Shown: in pieces, positions 8,150 to 16,487 of the stretch
Numbering within the stretch: position 1 is the stretch's first letter
How the letters are laid out: each line of letters starts with the position of its first letter
Source: an uncultured Lachnospiraceae bacterium
GTDB taxonomy: Bacteria; Bacillota; Clostridia; Lachnospirales; Lachnospiraceae
NCBI GenBank assembly: GCA_910579805.1
Contig: CAJTWM010000002.1
Coordinates: 186,001-250,000 of the forward strand
DNA: 64,000 nucleotides
Direction: 5' to 3'
Made by a program: the position numbers and the translations under genes
The notes under the pieces: model-generated
Seen by the model: only the letters and a program-made list of their open reading frames with translations
Told to the model about the DNA's origin: nothing
Databases searched by the model: none

Positions 8150-8711
8150 ATTCTTCTGCCAATGGATTTTCCGTTTCTATTTCACCGTGGGTTTCCATGA
8201 TCGCCTCTGAAGAAGCGGGATCGCCTTCTTCCGCATCTTCTCCGGTGACAATAGTAACGTTCTCGCCTTCCGGCATTTCGCCGTGCAGGATGGAGATAAT
8301 ATATTGTAAACGGATATTGGCGCGGCTGTAATATTCGTTGGCCGCTACCGCTATGTTGCTGTCAAAAGTCTCTCCTTCGTAAAGCTGATGGTATAAGGAA
8401 ACAGCCTGCGTCATATTTTCCGCCGCCTCGTCGGCGAGGGATTCCACGCTTATAAATGCTTCCGGAACTTCTAAGTCAGCAAGATGTTCGAACTCGGACT
8501 CGGCGGCGTCCAAATAGGAGAGCAATTGGACCGCAGCGTCTTCCGCCTGAGCGTCGATCGCGTTCATTTTGGAATCCAGATCGGCAATATGATTAAAAAA
8601 GTCGCCCATCTGCGTTTTATATTCTTCAAGCTGCGCGTCTTTTCCGCAGCCGCATAGAAGAAAAAGGGATAGTGCCAATATAAAAGCCGTTTGTATTACA
8701 TTACGTTTCAT
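8148..8711 (-). CDS. Small predicted lipoprotein, unknown function
   Basis: The 187-residue product begins MKRNVIQTAFILALSLFLL and has a lipobox-like CGC at residues 20-22. The mature part is highly acidic and helical (YKTQMGDFFNHIADLDSKM and following), with a very Glu-rich C-terminus (residues about 155-187). It resembles clostridial DUF-type lipoproteins with a helical extracellular domain, but I recognise no function. The start at 8711 is supported by AGAGGA on the minus strand; a longer ORF to 8777 lacks a signal peptide at its end. The coding end overlaps the terminator T-run. Confidence 0.72.
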   Translation of the reverse strand: MKRNVIQTAFILALSLFLLCGCGKDAQLEEYKTQMGDFFNHIADLDSKMNAIDAQAEDAAVQLLSYLDAAESEFEHLADLEVPEAFISVESLADEAAENMTQAVSLYHQLYEGETFDSNIAVAANEYYSRANIRLQYIISILHGEMPEGENVTIVTGEDAEEGDPASSEAIMETHGEIETENPLAEE

Positions 8712-8892
8712 GATTGTCCTCTCATAGGTAAGCGGTAGAAATTTTATCACAATAGCTTGCCATAATGAATTTATCACAATTTAAGGAGGAAAGCAAGAAA
8801 CATATTTACCTTGCGTCCGAAATCATGATAATATAGTAACAGTCAGTCTGCCGACATAAAAGGCAGGCGTTAAGAAAGGAATCCGAAACAGA

Positions 8893-11448
8893 ATGAAAAA
8901 AGAAGAATTCAGGGAACTGGCAAAAAGCAGGGTGCTGTTTTTAGACGGAGCTACCGGCTCCAATCTGATGAAAGCGGGAATGCCGGCAGGCGTATGTCCC
9001 GAACAATGGATCTTAGAGCATGAAGATATTATGGAAAACTTACAGAGGGAATATGTCCGGGCAGGCAGCGATATTTTATATGCCCCGACTTTTACCGCGA
9101 ACCGGATCAAACTGGAAGAATACGGTCTGGCTGACCGGATCGAAGAGATCAATACAAAACTGGTATCATTATCTAAACGGGCGGCGGAAGGAAAGGCTTT
9201 GGTGGCCGGAGATCTGACTATGACAGGAAGGCAGCTTGCCCCCATGGGAGATATGGGATTCGAGGAACTGATCGATATTTATAAAGAACAGATCCGGTAT
9301 CTTGCGGATGCGGGAGCGGACCTGCTTGTGGTAGAGACAATGATGAGCCTGCAGGAGAGCAGGGCGGCGCTGATTGCGGCAAAGGAGACGTGTGAGCTGC
9401 CCGTTATGGTAACGATGACTTTTGAAAAAGACGGAAGAAGCCTGTTTGGAACGGACGCCGTCAGTGCGGCGGTCACATTGGAGAGTCTGGGTGCGGATGC
9501 GATTGGGGCGAACTGTTCCACAGGTCCGGCCCAGATGGAAAGCATTTTAAAATCCATGGCGTCGGCAGTAAGCGTTCCCCTTATCGCCAAGCCCAATGCG
9601 GGGCTGCCGGCAGTGGACGCGGACGGGAATACGGTCTATGATATGGATGCGGATACCTTTGCGGAAGAAATGAAGATACTGGCGGATGCAGGGGCTACTA
9701 TATTAGGTGGGTGCTGTGGTACGGCGCCGCTATATATAGAAAAACTGACTGAGTCGGTCAATAAGAACAGCGGCATAACGGAAGAAACAGAGGGCAGGAT
9801 GCAGGGGTTTCACAAAAAGGGCAGGCATTTTTTATCTTCCCAATGTATGACATTGGAATTTGGTCTGGACGATCCTTTCATGATCGTCGGGGAAAGGATC
9901 AATCCTACCGGAAAGAAAAAATTGCAGGAGCAGCTTAGGAACGGAGAGTTTGAACTGGTGAAGCAGTTTGCGGAGGAACAGGAGAAAAACGGCGCGGCGG
10001 TTTTGGATGTCAATATGGGAATGAGCGGTATTGACGAAAAGGAAATGATGTTAAAAGCGATCGAAGAGACGGTTTCCGTCACCAATCTCCCCCTTTCATT
10101 GGATTCCAGCCATGTGGACGTATTGGAACAGGCGCTCAGGCATTATCCGGGACGGGCCTTGGTCAATTCCGTTTCCTTGGAAAAAGAAAAGTTTGAGCGT
10201 CTTCTCCCCATCGTAAAAAAATATGGGGCAATGTTTATTTTACTGCCTCTTTCCGATAAAGGACTGCCGGAAACTTTAGAGGAAAAAATACAGATCATTG
10301 AAACGATTGCTGCAAAGGCGCTTGCCCTTGGTATGTCCAAGGAAGATATTGTAGTGGACGGTCTGGTAGCTACGGTAGGCGCCAATGAAAAGGCGGCTTT
10401 GGAAACGCTTCAGACGATACGCTTTTGTAAAGAAAAGGGGCTGGCTACGATCTGCGGGCTTTCCAATATTTCTTTCGGCCTGCCGGAAAGAAGTTATGTT
10501 AATACTGCCTTTTTAACGATGGCGATCAGGGAAGGCCTTACGATGGCGATCGCCAATCCTTCTCAGGAACTGCTCGTATGCAGCGCTTTTGCCTCCGACC
10601 TGCTGTTAAATAAAGAAGGTGGGGATATTCGTTATATTGAGTATATGAGCGGCGTGACGGAAAGAAAGGAAAAAGAGAGGATGGAGGCGCTTAAGCTTTC
10701 GGCAGCTCCCCTTAGCGGTGATGCCGTAAAAAGAGCGCAAAAGGGCGCAGGAGATATAACAGGGGATACAAAAGAGACTCCGAAAGTGGACGATCAGGAC
10801 GCCGGATGGCATGAAAAAATAAAAACGGCGGTTTTGAAAGGGAATAAGAAAGGGATAGCCGGGCTTACCCAAAGCGCTCTGGAAGACGGGGAAAAGCCGC
10901 AGGAGATATTGAACGCCGTCTTACTTCCCACCATCAATGAGGTAGGGGAATTATTCGACAAAGGCAAATATTTTCTTCCCCAACTGATCGCCAGCGCCGA
11001 AGCCATGAAAAATGCCATTGAAGTATTGGAACCTCTGCTGATGTCGGAACATGAAAAAAAGGATATGCCTACGGTAGTGATCGCCACCGTAGAAGGAGAT
11101 ATCCATGACATCGGTAAGAATCTGGTAGCCTTGATGCTAAAGAATTATGGTTTTCAGGTGATCGACCTTGGAAAAGACGTGCCGAAAGAAAAGATCATTC
11201 AGGCGGCAAAAGAAAATCGTGCCCAGATCATCGCGCTTTCCGCGCTTATGACGACTACCATGCAGCAGATGCGCCATGTTGTCGAATATGCGAAAGAGCA
11301 GGGAGTGAACGCGAAGATCATGATAGGCGGCGCCGTCATTACGCAGGATTATGCGGACGAGATTGGGGCGGACGGGTACTCCAAAGATGCTGCCGAAGCG
11401 GTGAAATTAGCGCAGAGGCTGGTACAAAGGCTGGTAAAAGCTGACTAA
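8893..11448 (+). CDS. metH: Cobalamin-dependent methionine synthase, lacking the reactivation domain
   Basis: The 851-residue enzyme transfers a methyl group from methyltetrahydrofolate to homocysteine. Domains in order: homocysteine methyltransferase barrel (residues about 1-290; zinc ligands in GANCSTGP and GGCCGTAP), pterin-binding barrel (about 320-590, VGERINPTGKKK and LDSS), an unusual charged linker (about 600-645), the B12 cap (about 650-730) and the Rossmann B12 domain with EGDIHDIGKN, where His738 is the cobalt ligand. The protein ends just after the B12 domain, so the AdoMet-binding reactivation domain of E. coli MetH is absent; many anaerobes encode it separately. No SAM or cobalamin riboswitch is recognisable upstream. 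Confidence 0.93.
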   Translation: MKKEEFRELAKSRVLFLDGATGSNLMKAGMPAGVCPEQWILEHEDIMENLQREYVRAGSDILYAPTFTANRIKLEEYGLADRIEEINTKLVSLSKRAAEGKALVAGDLTMTGRQLAPMGDMGFEELIDIYKEQIRYLADAGADLLVVETMMSLQESRAALIAAKETCELPVMVTMTFEKDGRSLFGTDAVSAAVTLESLGADAIGANCSTGPAQMESILKSMASAVSVPLIAKPNAGLPAVDADGNTVYDMDADTFAEEMKILADAGATILGGCCGTAPLYIEKLTESVNKNSGITEETEGRMQGFHKKGRHFLSSQCMTLEFGLDDPFMIVGERINPTGKKKLQEQLRNGEFELVKQFAEEQEKNGAAVLDVNMGMSGIDEKEMMLKAIEETVSVTNLPLSLDSSHVDVLEQALRHYPGRALVNSVSLEKEKFERLLPIVKKYGAMFILLPLSDKGLPETLEEKIQIIETIAAKALALGMSKEDIVVDGLVATVGANEKAALETLQTIRFCKEKGLATICGLSNISFGLPERSYVNTAFLTMAIREGLTMAIANPSQELLVCSAFASDLLLNKEGGDIRYIEYMSGVTERKEKERMEALKLSAAPLSGDAVKRAQKGAGDITGDTKETPKVDDQDAGWHEKIKTAVLKGNKKGIAGLTQSALEDGEKPQEILNAVLLPTINEVGELFDKGKYFLPQLIASAEAMKNAIEVLEPLLMSEHEKKDMPTVVIATVEGDIHDIGKNLVALMLKNYGFQVIDLGKDVPKEKIIQAAKENRAQIIALSALMTTTMQQMRHVVEYAKEQGVNAKIMIGGAVITQDYADEIGADGYSKDAAEAVKLAQRLVQRLVKAD

Positions 11449-11461
11449 AGTAAAAAAAGGA

Positions 11462-11490
11462 TTGATGGCATGACTTTAGTGTGCTAAAAT
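11462..11490 (+). promoter_or_regulatory. Promoter upstream of ilvB with an overlapping inverted repeat
   Basis: TTGATG (11462-11467) and TAAAAT (11485-11490) are 17 bp apart. ACTAAAGT (11444-11451) and ACTTTAGT (11473-11480) form an inverted repeat, one arm within the spacer, which could be an operator. Confidence 0.5.
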
Positions 11491-11536
11491 ATTGAGAAAT
11501 ACTTTACGGAAAATGAGAGAGAGGTATGAACATAGT

Positions 11537-13153
11537 ATGAACGGTGCAGACGCAATCATAAAATGTTTAGAAAAAGAAGGCGTAGAGGTGGTTTTCGGTT
11601 ATCCCGGCGTGGCTATCTGCCCTTTTTATAACAGTATACTGGATTCGGAGATACGCACGGTATTGATCCGTACCGAGCAGAATGCGGCTCATGCGGCAAG
11701 CGGTATGGCAAGAGTGACCGGCAGGCCGGGAGTATGTGCGGTTACCTCCGGTCCCGGTGCGACCAATGTGATCACGGGCATTGCTACCGCTTTTGCAGAC
11801 AGTATACCGCTGATCTGTATTACGGGTCAGGTAAACAGCGAGCTTTTGGGTAGCGATGTGTTTCAGGAAGCGGATATTACAGGCGCGGTGGAATCCTTTG
11901 TAAAATATAGTTATCTTGTGAAAAAAGCGGAGGATATCCCCCGCATCATGAAGGAGGCTTTCCACATTGCCAATACGGGAAGGAAGGGGCCGGTGCTTAT
12001 TGACGTGCCGATCGATATCCAAAACGCATCCTTAGGGAAATTTGAATATCCGGAAGAGATTTCCATGCGTACTTATAAACCTACCGTAAAAGGAAATACG
12101 GTGCAGATCAAAAAAGTGATAAAAGAACTGGAAAAGGCGAAGCGCCCCATTATCTGCGCGGGAGGCGGCGTCCTTTTGAGCGACGCCCAGCATGAACTGC
12201 GCAGCTTTGCGGATAAGCACAGGATTCCGGTAGTCACGACCATGATGGGGATCGGCGTGATGCCTACGGAAGACCCATTCTATTTCGGCATGGTGGGAAA
12301 TAACGGAAAGCCTTATGCCAACCGTGCCATGAACGAATCGGATCTTTTGATCATGGTAGGGGCGAGAGTGGCGGACAGGGCTGTCAGCCAGCCGGATCTG
12401 ATTACGGAGAACAAAGTACTGGTACATATCGATGTGGACCCGGCGGAGATCGGTAAAAACGTAGGCCCCACTATTCCGCTCGTGGGGGATGCAAAACATA
12501 TTTTCGATGATCTGAATGCGGAGGAATTTTCCTGCAGCCATGAAGAATGGATTGATACTCTGAATGAATACCGTAAGACGATGGCGCCCAAAAGGAAGCC
12601 CAATCCCGATTTTGTGGATCCAGCGGAATTGATCCGTCTGCTTTCCTTAAAAATGAAAGAGGACAGCATTTATGTGGCGGACGTGGGACAAAACCAGATC
12701 TGGTCCTGCGGTTATCATATTGTGCGTAAGGGCATGTTTTTAACTTCGGGCGGCATGGGAACGATGGGGTATTCCATTCCGGCGGCAATGGGGGCAAAAC
12801 TGGCCGCAAAAGACAGACAGGTGGTTGCCGTGTGCGGGGACGGTTCTTTCCAGATGTCCATGATGGAGCTGGCGACGATGAGGCAGCACGATATTCCGGT
12901 GAAGATCATAGTGTTAAAAAACAATTATTTGGGAATGGTGCGGGAATACCAGCATTATACATACAAAGACCATTACTCAGTAGTGGATCTGTCCGGAAGT
13001 CCGGATCTTGAAAAACTTTCGGCGGCGTATGACCTGCCGTTCTTAAGACTTTCCGATATGGAAAACGTAGAAGGCGTTTTGGACGAGTTTTTGAAAGAAG
13101 ACAGATCTGTGCTTTTGGAATGTCTGATAGATCCTTATGATTTAGTAAAATAG
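11537..13153 (+). CDS. ilvB: Acetolactate synthase, catalytic subunit
   Basis: A 538-residue ThDP-dependent enzyme that condenses two pyruvates to acetolactate, or pyruvate with 2-ketobutyrate, the first common step to valine, leucine and isoleucine. N-terminal PYR domain with GYPG and the catalytic Glu in RTEQNAAHAASG; central FAD-binding-like domain; C-terminal PP domain with the ThDP/Mg motif (CGDGSFQMSMMEL to NNYLGMV). I chose the ATG at 11537 (MNGADAI, typical for the family) behind GAGAGAGGT; a TTG at 11492 would add 15 atypical residues. It is followed directly by two regulatory-subunit genes. Confidence 0.93.
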   Translation: MNGADAIIKCLEKEGVEVVFGYPGVAICPFYNSILDSEIRTVLIRTEQNAAHAASGMARVTGRPGVCAVTSGPGATNVITGIATAFADSIPLICITGQVNSELLGSDVFQEADITGAVESFVKYSYLVKKAEDIPRIMKEAFHIANTGRKGPVLIDVPIDIQNASLGKFEYPEEISMRTYKPTVKGNTVQIKKVIKELEKAKRPIICAGGGVLLSDAQHELRSFADKHRIPVVTTMMGIGVMPTEDPFYFGMVGNNGKPYANRAMNESDLLIMVGARVADRAVSQPDLITENKVLVHIDVDPAEIGKNVGPTIPLVGDAKHIFDDLNAEEFSCSHEEWIDTLNEYRKTMAPKRKPNPDFVDPAELIRLLSLKMKEDSIYVADVGQNQIWSCGYHIVRKGMFLTSGGMGTMGYSIPAAMGAKLAAKDRQVVAVCGDGSFQMSMMELATMRQHDIPVKIIVLKNNYLGMVREYQHYTYKDHYSVVDLSGSPDLEKLSAAYDLPFLRLSDMENVEGVLDEFLKEDRSVLLECLIDPYDLVK

Positions 13154-13172
13154 AAAGGTATGGTTGGTTAAG

Positions 13173-13652
13173 ATGAAACGAATTTATTCCGTATTGGTAG
13201 AAAACCGTTCCGGTGTTCTTTGTAAAGTAGCAGGACTGTTTTCCAGAAGATGCTTTAATATAGACAGCCTTGCGGTAGGAGAGACGGATGACAAGAACGT
13301 TTCCTGCATGACGATCGTAAGCTCCGGCGACTTAAGGACGATAGAACAGGTGGAAAAGCAGCTCAATAAAAAGATAGACGTGATCAAAGTAAAGACTTTT
13401 GACGAGTCTCAAAGCATCAGCAGGGAATTAATGCTTATAAAGATCAAATATAATAAGTCGAACCGCAGGGATATCATGGAAAACTGCGAGATCATGAAAG
13501 CGCAGATCGTGGATATGTCCACTCATTTTATGATCATACAGATCTGCGACGTACCGGAGCGTATCCAGCTTTTTATCAAGATGCTGCAGTCTATCAGTAT
13601 TGTAGAAGTGGCGAGGACAGGAACGCTGGCGTTGTCAAAGTGCACCGAATGA
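13173..13652 (+). CDS. ilvN: Acetolactate synthase small (regulatory) subunit, copy 1
   Basis: A 159-residue protein with an N-terminal ACT domain (NRSGVLCKVAGLFSRR, residues about 10-25) and the ALS small-subunit C-terminal domain (ARTGTLAL near the end). It should bind IlvB and mediate feedback by branched-chain amino acids. It begins 19 bases after ilvB. Compared with copy 2 it carries Cys instead of the usual Gly after the second Arg of FSRR (RRCFNI versus RRGYNI) and has a shorter tail, so its regulatory properties may differ. The ATG at 13173 fits the family; a TTG nine bases upstream is in frame. Confidence 0.88.
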   Translation: MKRIYSVLVENRSGVLCKVAGLFSRRCFNIDSLAVGETDDKNVSCMTIVSSGDLRTIEQVEKQLNKKIDVIKVKTFDESQSISRELMLIKIKYNKSNRRDIMENCEIMKAQIVDMSTHFMIIQICDVPERIQLFIKMLQSISIVEVARTGTLALSKCTE

Positions 13653-13742
13653 TGGACAGGAACGGGATTTTTGCGATGACATGGTAATGTATGTCAGGGC
13701 AGAAAGCGGATCTGTTTTATCACGCTTTATCTTAGTAAATTG

Positions 13743-13771
13743 TTGACTTTTAGCGGGAGAATTGATAAAAT
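13743..13771 (+). promoter_or_regulatory. Sigma-A type promoter for the second ilvN/ilvC
   Basis: TTGACT (13743-13748) and TAAAAT (13766-13771) are separated by 17 bp. This places transcription start near 13778 and gives a leader of about 205 bases before the second ilvN. That leader holds the hairpin at 13822-13837 and the duplicated element at 13850-13983, which together account for the 331-bp gap. Confidence 0.65.
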
Positions 13772-13821
13772 AGCAATCGATTAATCAATGAAGACCAAAA
13801 AACGCGTAAAAGCGGATATGT

Positions 13822-13845
13822 GCGCGCCGCAACGCGCAGATGGGG
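13822..13845 (+). promoter_or_regulatory. Stem-loop followed by a Shine-Dalgarno-like run, no ORF attached
   Basis: GCGCG-CCGCAA-CGCGC (13822-13837) is followed by AGATGGGG. The arrangement matches other stem-loop/Shine-Dalgarno modules in the window, but here no gene starts behind it; instead the duplicated leader element follows. Confidence 0.4.
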
Positions 13846-13849
13846 ATAA

Positions 13850-13983
13850 GTTGAAAAATTATACCGATGTGCTGATTTTTCAATTACGAGTTTGTGCCGG
13901 AGCCACAAATTCGAAATCGCAGAACCAAATTTAAAACTTGGCTCGCGGCCTTCGCAAAAAACTGCTCCGGCATGGAGGTAAAA
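13850..13983 (+). repeat. Structured leader element, copy 1 (before second ilvN)
   Basis: The same element occurs at 36680-36807 before hisZ. It starts with a hairpin (TTGAAAAAT 13851-13859 with ATTTTTCAA 13875-13883), then a long-range stem TGCCGGAGC (13895-13903) with GCTCCGGCA (13964-13972). The latter ends one base before GGAGG-T-AAAA-ATG, the translation start of ilvN copy 2. It thus supplies the whole ribosome binding region. The function is unknown: regulatory RNA or dispersed repeat. Confidence 0.65.
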
Positions 13984-14484
13984 ATGCAGAAAAAAGTATT
14001 CCAGCTTTTAGTAGATAATACGTCCGGTGTACTGAGCCGTATTTCCGGCCTTTTTTCCAGACGCGGATACAATATAGAAAGTATTACGGCAGGAGTGACC
14101 GCGGATCCGAGGTTTACAAGAATCACAATCGTCGCTTCAGGGGACGAGGATATTTTGGATCAGATTGAAAAGCAGGTGGCAAAGCTTGAAGACGTGCGGG
14201 ACATTAAAGAATTAAAGCCGGAAACAAGCGTTTACAGGGAACTTGTCCTGATCAAAGTCAAAACCGGGCCGGAGCAGAGACAGGGAGTGATCTCGGTGGC
14301 GGATATTTTCCGTGCAAAGATCATCGACGTATCTGCGGAGAGTCTTATCATAGAGCTTACGGGAAATCTGGCGAAGGTGGACGCCTTTTTAAGCCTGTTG
14401 GAAGGCTATGAGATTTTGGAGCTTGCGCGAACAGGAACCACCGGTCTTGGAAGGGGAACGGATAATATTACATATCTTTCCTAA
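13984..14484 (+). CDS. ilvN: Acetolactate synthase small (regulatory) subunit, copy 2
   Basis: A 166-residue protein with an N-terminal ACT domain (NTSGVLSRISGLFSRRGYNI, residues about 10-29) and the small-subunit C-terminal domain (ARTGTTGLGRG near residue 150). It is closer to canonical IlvH/IlvN than copy 1. It has its own promoter (13743-13771) and a structured leader instead of simply following copy 1. ATG at 13984 is preceded by GGAGG at 13974-13978; an upstream in-frame ATG overlaps the leader stem and lacks a binding site. ilvC follows 79 bases downstream. Confidence 0.9.
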   Translation: MQKKVFQLLVDNTSGVLSRISGLFSRRGYNIESITAGVTADPRFTRITIVASGDEDILDQIEKQVAKLEDVRDIKELKPETSVYRELVLIKVKTGPEQRQGVISVADIFRAKIIDVSAESLIIELTGNLAKVDAFLSLLEGYEILELARTGTTGLGRGTDNITYLS

Positions 14485-14563
14485 TCAACGGAACTCTTAG
14501 GGAAACCTTTCAGTTATATATTTAGATATTTTGAAAATTTTACAAAAATGGAGGAAAATCAAA

Positions 14564-15583
14564 ATGGCTAATATTTATTATCAGGAGGACTGCAATTTAT
14601 CTTTATTGGAGGGTAAGACGATCGCAGTGATCGGTTACGGCAGTCAGGGACACGCTCATGCGTTAAACGCGAAAGAATCAGGCTGCAACGTGATCATCGG
14701 CCTTTACGAAGGCTCTAAATCATGGGCAAAGGCTGAAGCACAGGGATTTCAGGTTTATACGGCTGCAGAAGCCGCTAAAAAGGCGGATATCATTATGATA
14801 CTGATCAATGATGAACTTCAGGCGAAACTTTACAAAGAGTCCATCGAGCCGAACTTGGAAGCAGGCAATATGTTAATGTTCGCACACGGCTTCAATATCC
14901 ATTTCGGACAGATCGTTCCGCCTAAGGATGTGGACGTTACCATGATCGCGCCGAAAGGACCGGGCCATACGGTAAGAAGCGAATATCAGGCAGGAAAGGG
15001 TGTTCCTTGTCTGGTAGCGGTTCATCAGGATGCAACGGGAAAAGCACAGGATATTGCCTTGGCTTATGCTTTGGCAATCGGCGGCGCAAGAGCGGGTGTT
15101 TTGGAAACGACTTTCAGAACGGAGACAGAGACAGATCTTTTCGGCGAGCAGGCAGTTTTGTGCGGCGGCGTATGCGCATTGATGCAGGCAGGATTCGAAA
15201 CATTGGTAGAAGCAGGATATGATGAGAGAAACGCATATTTTGAGTGTATCCATGAAATGAAGCTGATCGTAGACCTGATCTATCAGAGCGGTTTTGCGGG
15301 CATGAGATATTCTATCTCCAACACTGCGGAATACGGCGATTATATCACGGGACCGAAGATCATTACGGAAGATACCAAGAAAGCAATGAAGAAGATTCTT
15401 TCCGATATTCAGGACGGAACTTTTGCAAAAGATTTCTTATTGGATATGTCTGCGGCAGGCGGACAGGCTCACTTTAAAGCAATGAGAAAGCTTGCAAGCG
15501 AGCATCCGTCAGAGATCGTCGGCGAAGAGATCCGTAAGCTTTATAGCTGGAATAATGAAAGCGATAAGCTGATCAACAACTAA
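14564..15583 (+). CDS. ilvC: Ketol-acid reductoisomerase (class I)
   Basis: The 339-residue enzyme converts acetolactate to dihydroxyisovalerate with NAD(P)H and magnesium, the second step of valine and isoleucine synthesis. The N-terminal Rossmann domain has GYGSQGHAHALN (residues about 25-36). The C-terminal knotted helical domain carries the metal-binding acidic residues (ETETDLFGEQ and FECIHEMKLIVDLIY). The length is that of the short class I form. ATG at 14564 is preceded by GGAGG; an in-frame TTG 33 bases upstream is unlikely. The stop overlaps the end of the convergent LysR gene by 11 bp. Confidence 0.96.
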   Translation: MANIYYQEDCNLSLLEGKTIAVIGYGSQGHAHALNAKESGCNVIIGLYEGSKSWAKAEAQGFQVYTAAEAAKKADIIMILINDELQAKLYKESIEPNLEAGNMLMFAHGFNIHFGQIVPPKDVDVTMIAPKGPGHTVRSEYQAGKGVPCLVAVHQDATGKAQDIALAYALAIGGARAGVLETTFRTETETDLFGEQAVLCGGVCALMQAGFETLVEAGYDERNAYFECIHEMKLIVDLIYQSGFAGMRYSISNTAEYGDYITGPKIITEDTKKAMKKILSDIQDGTFAKDFLLDMSAAGGQAHFKAMRKLASEHPSEIVGEEIRKLYSWNNESDKLINN

Positions 15584-16487
15584 TGAACTGAATAAATTCC
15601 TTTAATGAATCTGTAGGGTTTGTTTGTTTTAAACTTTGTTTTAAGCAGGCAAACCCTATTTTCCGTTTGGGAATGGAAAAAGGATGGGGAAAGCGGATCA
15701 GCGTATTTTCGCTTAATTCTTTTTTGACAAAATCTTCAATCACGCAGGCGATACCCAGATCGATTTTTACAAATTCGATGAGAAGGTCCATGGAAGACAC
15801 TTCGATCATCTGGGCATTCAGCGGGGCGTAGTTTTTCAGGCAGTCGTCGATGTACTGCCTTGTCAGGTTTACTTTATCCAGCATCATTAACGTCGCGTGG
15901 GAAAGGAGGGTGGCAGGATCGGTTTCCGTTTCCGGCAGCCGCTTTTTTAAGTTTTGTAAATAGCTTTTTGTTGTGACAAATCCGTCCTGTATATCAGTAA
16001 CGGGGAAAAAGGAAATGTCCGTATTTTTGCCCTTAGGTTCGCCGATCAGGCCGATGTCTACCGTACCGTCTTTCAATGCCTCTAACGTATGGAAACTGGA
16101 CTGACATTCGATGGAAATACGGATATGGGGATTTTCTTTGATAAAGGTCTGCAGATAGGGCAGTAAAATGTATTTACACAGCGTATTGCTGACGCCGATG
16201 GAAAGCTGCCCCACGCCAAGTTCCCGCATACGGCAGATCTGTTCTTCTCCCGCGTTCAGCGCGAGAAAAGCATGTTCGGCCTGCCGGAATAAAATCTCTC
16301 CTTCGGGAGTGAGTTTTACCCCTTTGGAACTCCGCACGAAAAGGGCCGTTTTCAGATTTTCTTCTAATTTTGAGACGGCCTTAGAAACGGCCGGCTGGCT
16401 GATAAAGAGCTCTTTCGCCGCGAGCGAGATGTTTCCGCATTTTGCGGCAGTATAAAAGATATAATATAAGTTTAGATGATTTTCCAT
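15573..16487 (-). CDS. LysR-family transcriptional regulator
   Basis: The 304-residue protein has the LysR N-terminal winged HTH (NISLAAKELFISQPAVSKAV, residues about 18-37, then LEENLKTALFVRSSKG) and a C-terminal periplasmic-binding-like effector domain (IRISIECQSS, DIGLIGEPKG). It is convergent with ilvC and divergent from leuC, which suggests control of the leu genes, the ilv genes or both; a branched-chain pathway intermediate would be a reasonable effector. Start at 16487 is supported by GGAGAG on the minus strand. The coding end contains the ilvC terminator. Confidence 0.88.
   Translation of the reverse strand: MENHLNLYYIFYTAAKCGNISLAAKELFISQPAVSKAVSKLEENLKTALFVRSSKGVKLTPEGEILFRQAEHAFLALNAGEEQICRMRELGVGQLSIGVSNTLCKYILLPYLQTFIKENPHIRISIECQSSFHTLEALKDGTVDIGLIGEPKGKNTDISFFPVTDIQDGFVTTKSYLQNLKKRLPETETDPATLLSHATLMMLDKVNLTRQYIDDCLKNYAPLNAQMIEVSSMDLLIEFVKIDLGIACVIEDFVKKELSENTLIRFPHPFSIPKRKIGFACLKQSLKQTNPTDSLKEFIQFISC
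15614..15662 (+). terminator. ilvC terminator located inside the LysR coding sequence
   Basis: TAGGGTTTG (15614-15622) pairs with CAAACCCTA (15650-15658) followed by TTTT. On the other strand these bases encode the C-terminus of the LysR protein. Confidence 0.7.

Noticed and set aside
8712..8892. SAM or cobalamin riboswitch before metH
   Set aside because: The gap holds no conserved core of either class and no terminator hairpin; only a plain Shine-Dalgarno region is seen.
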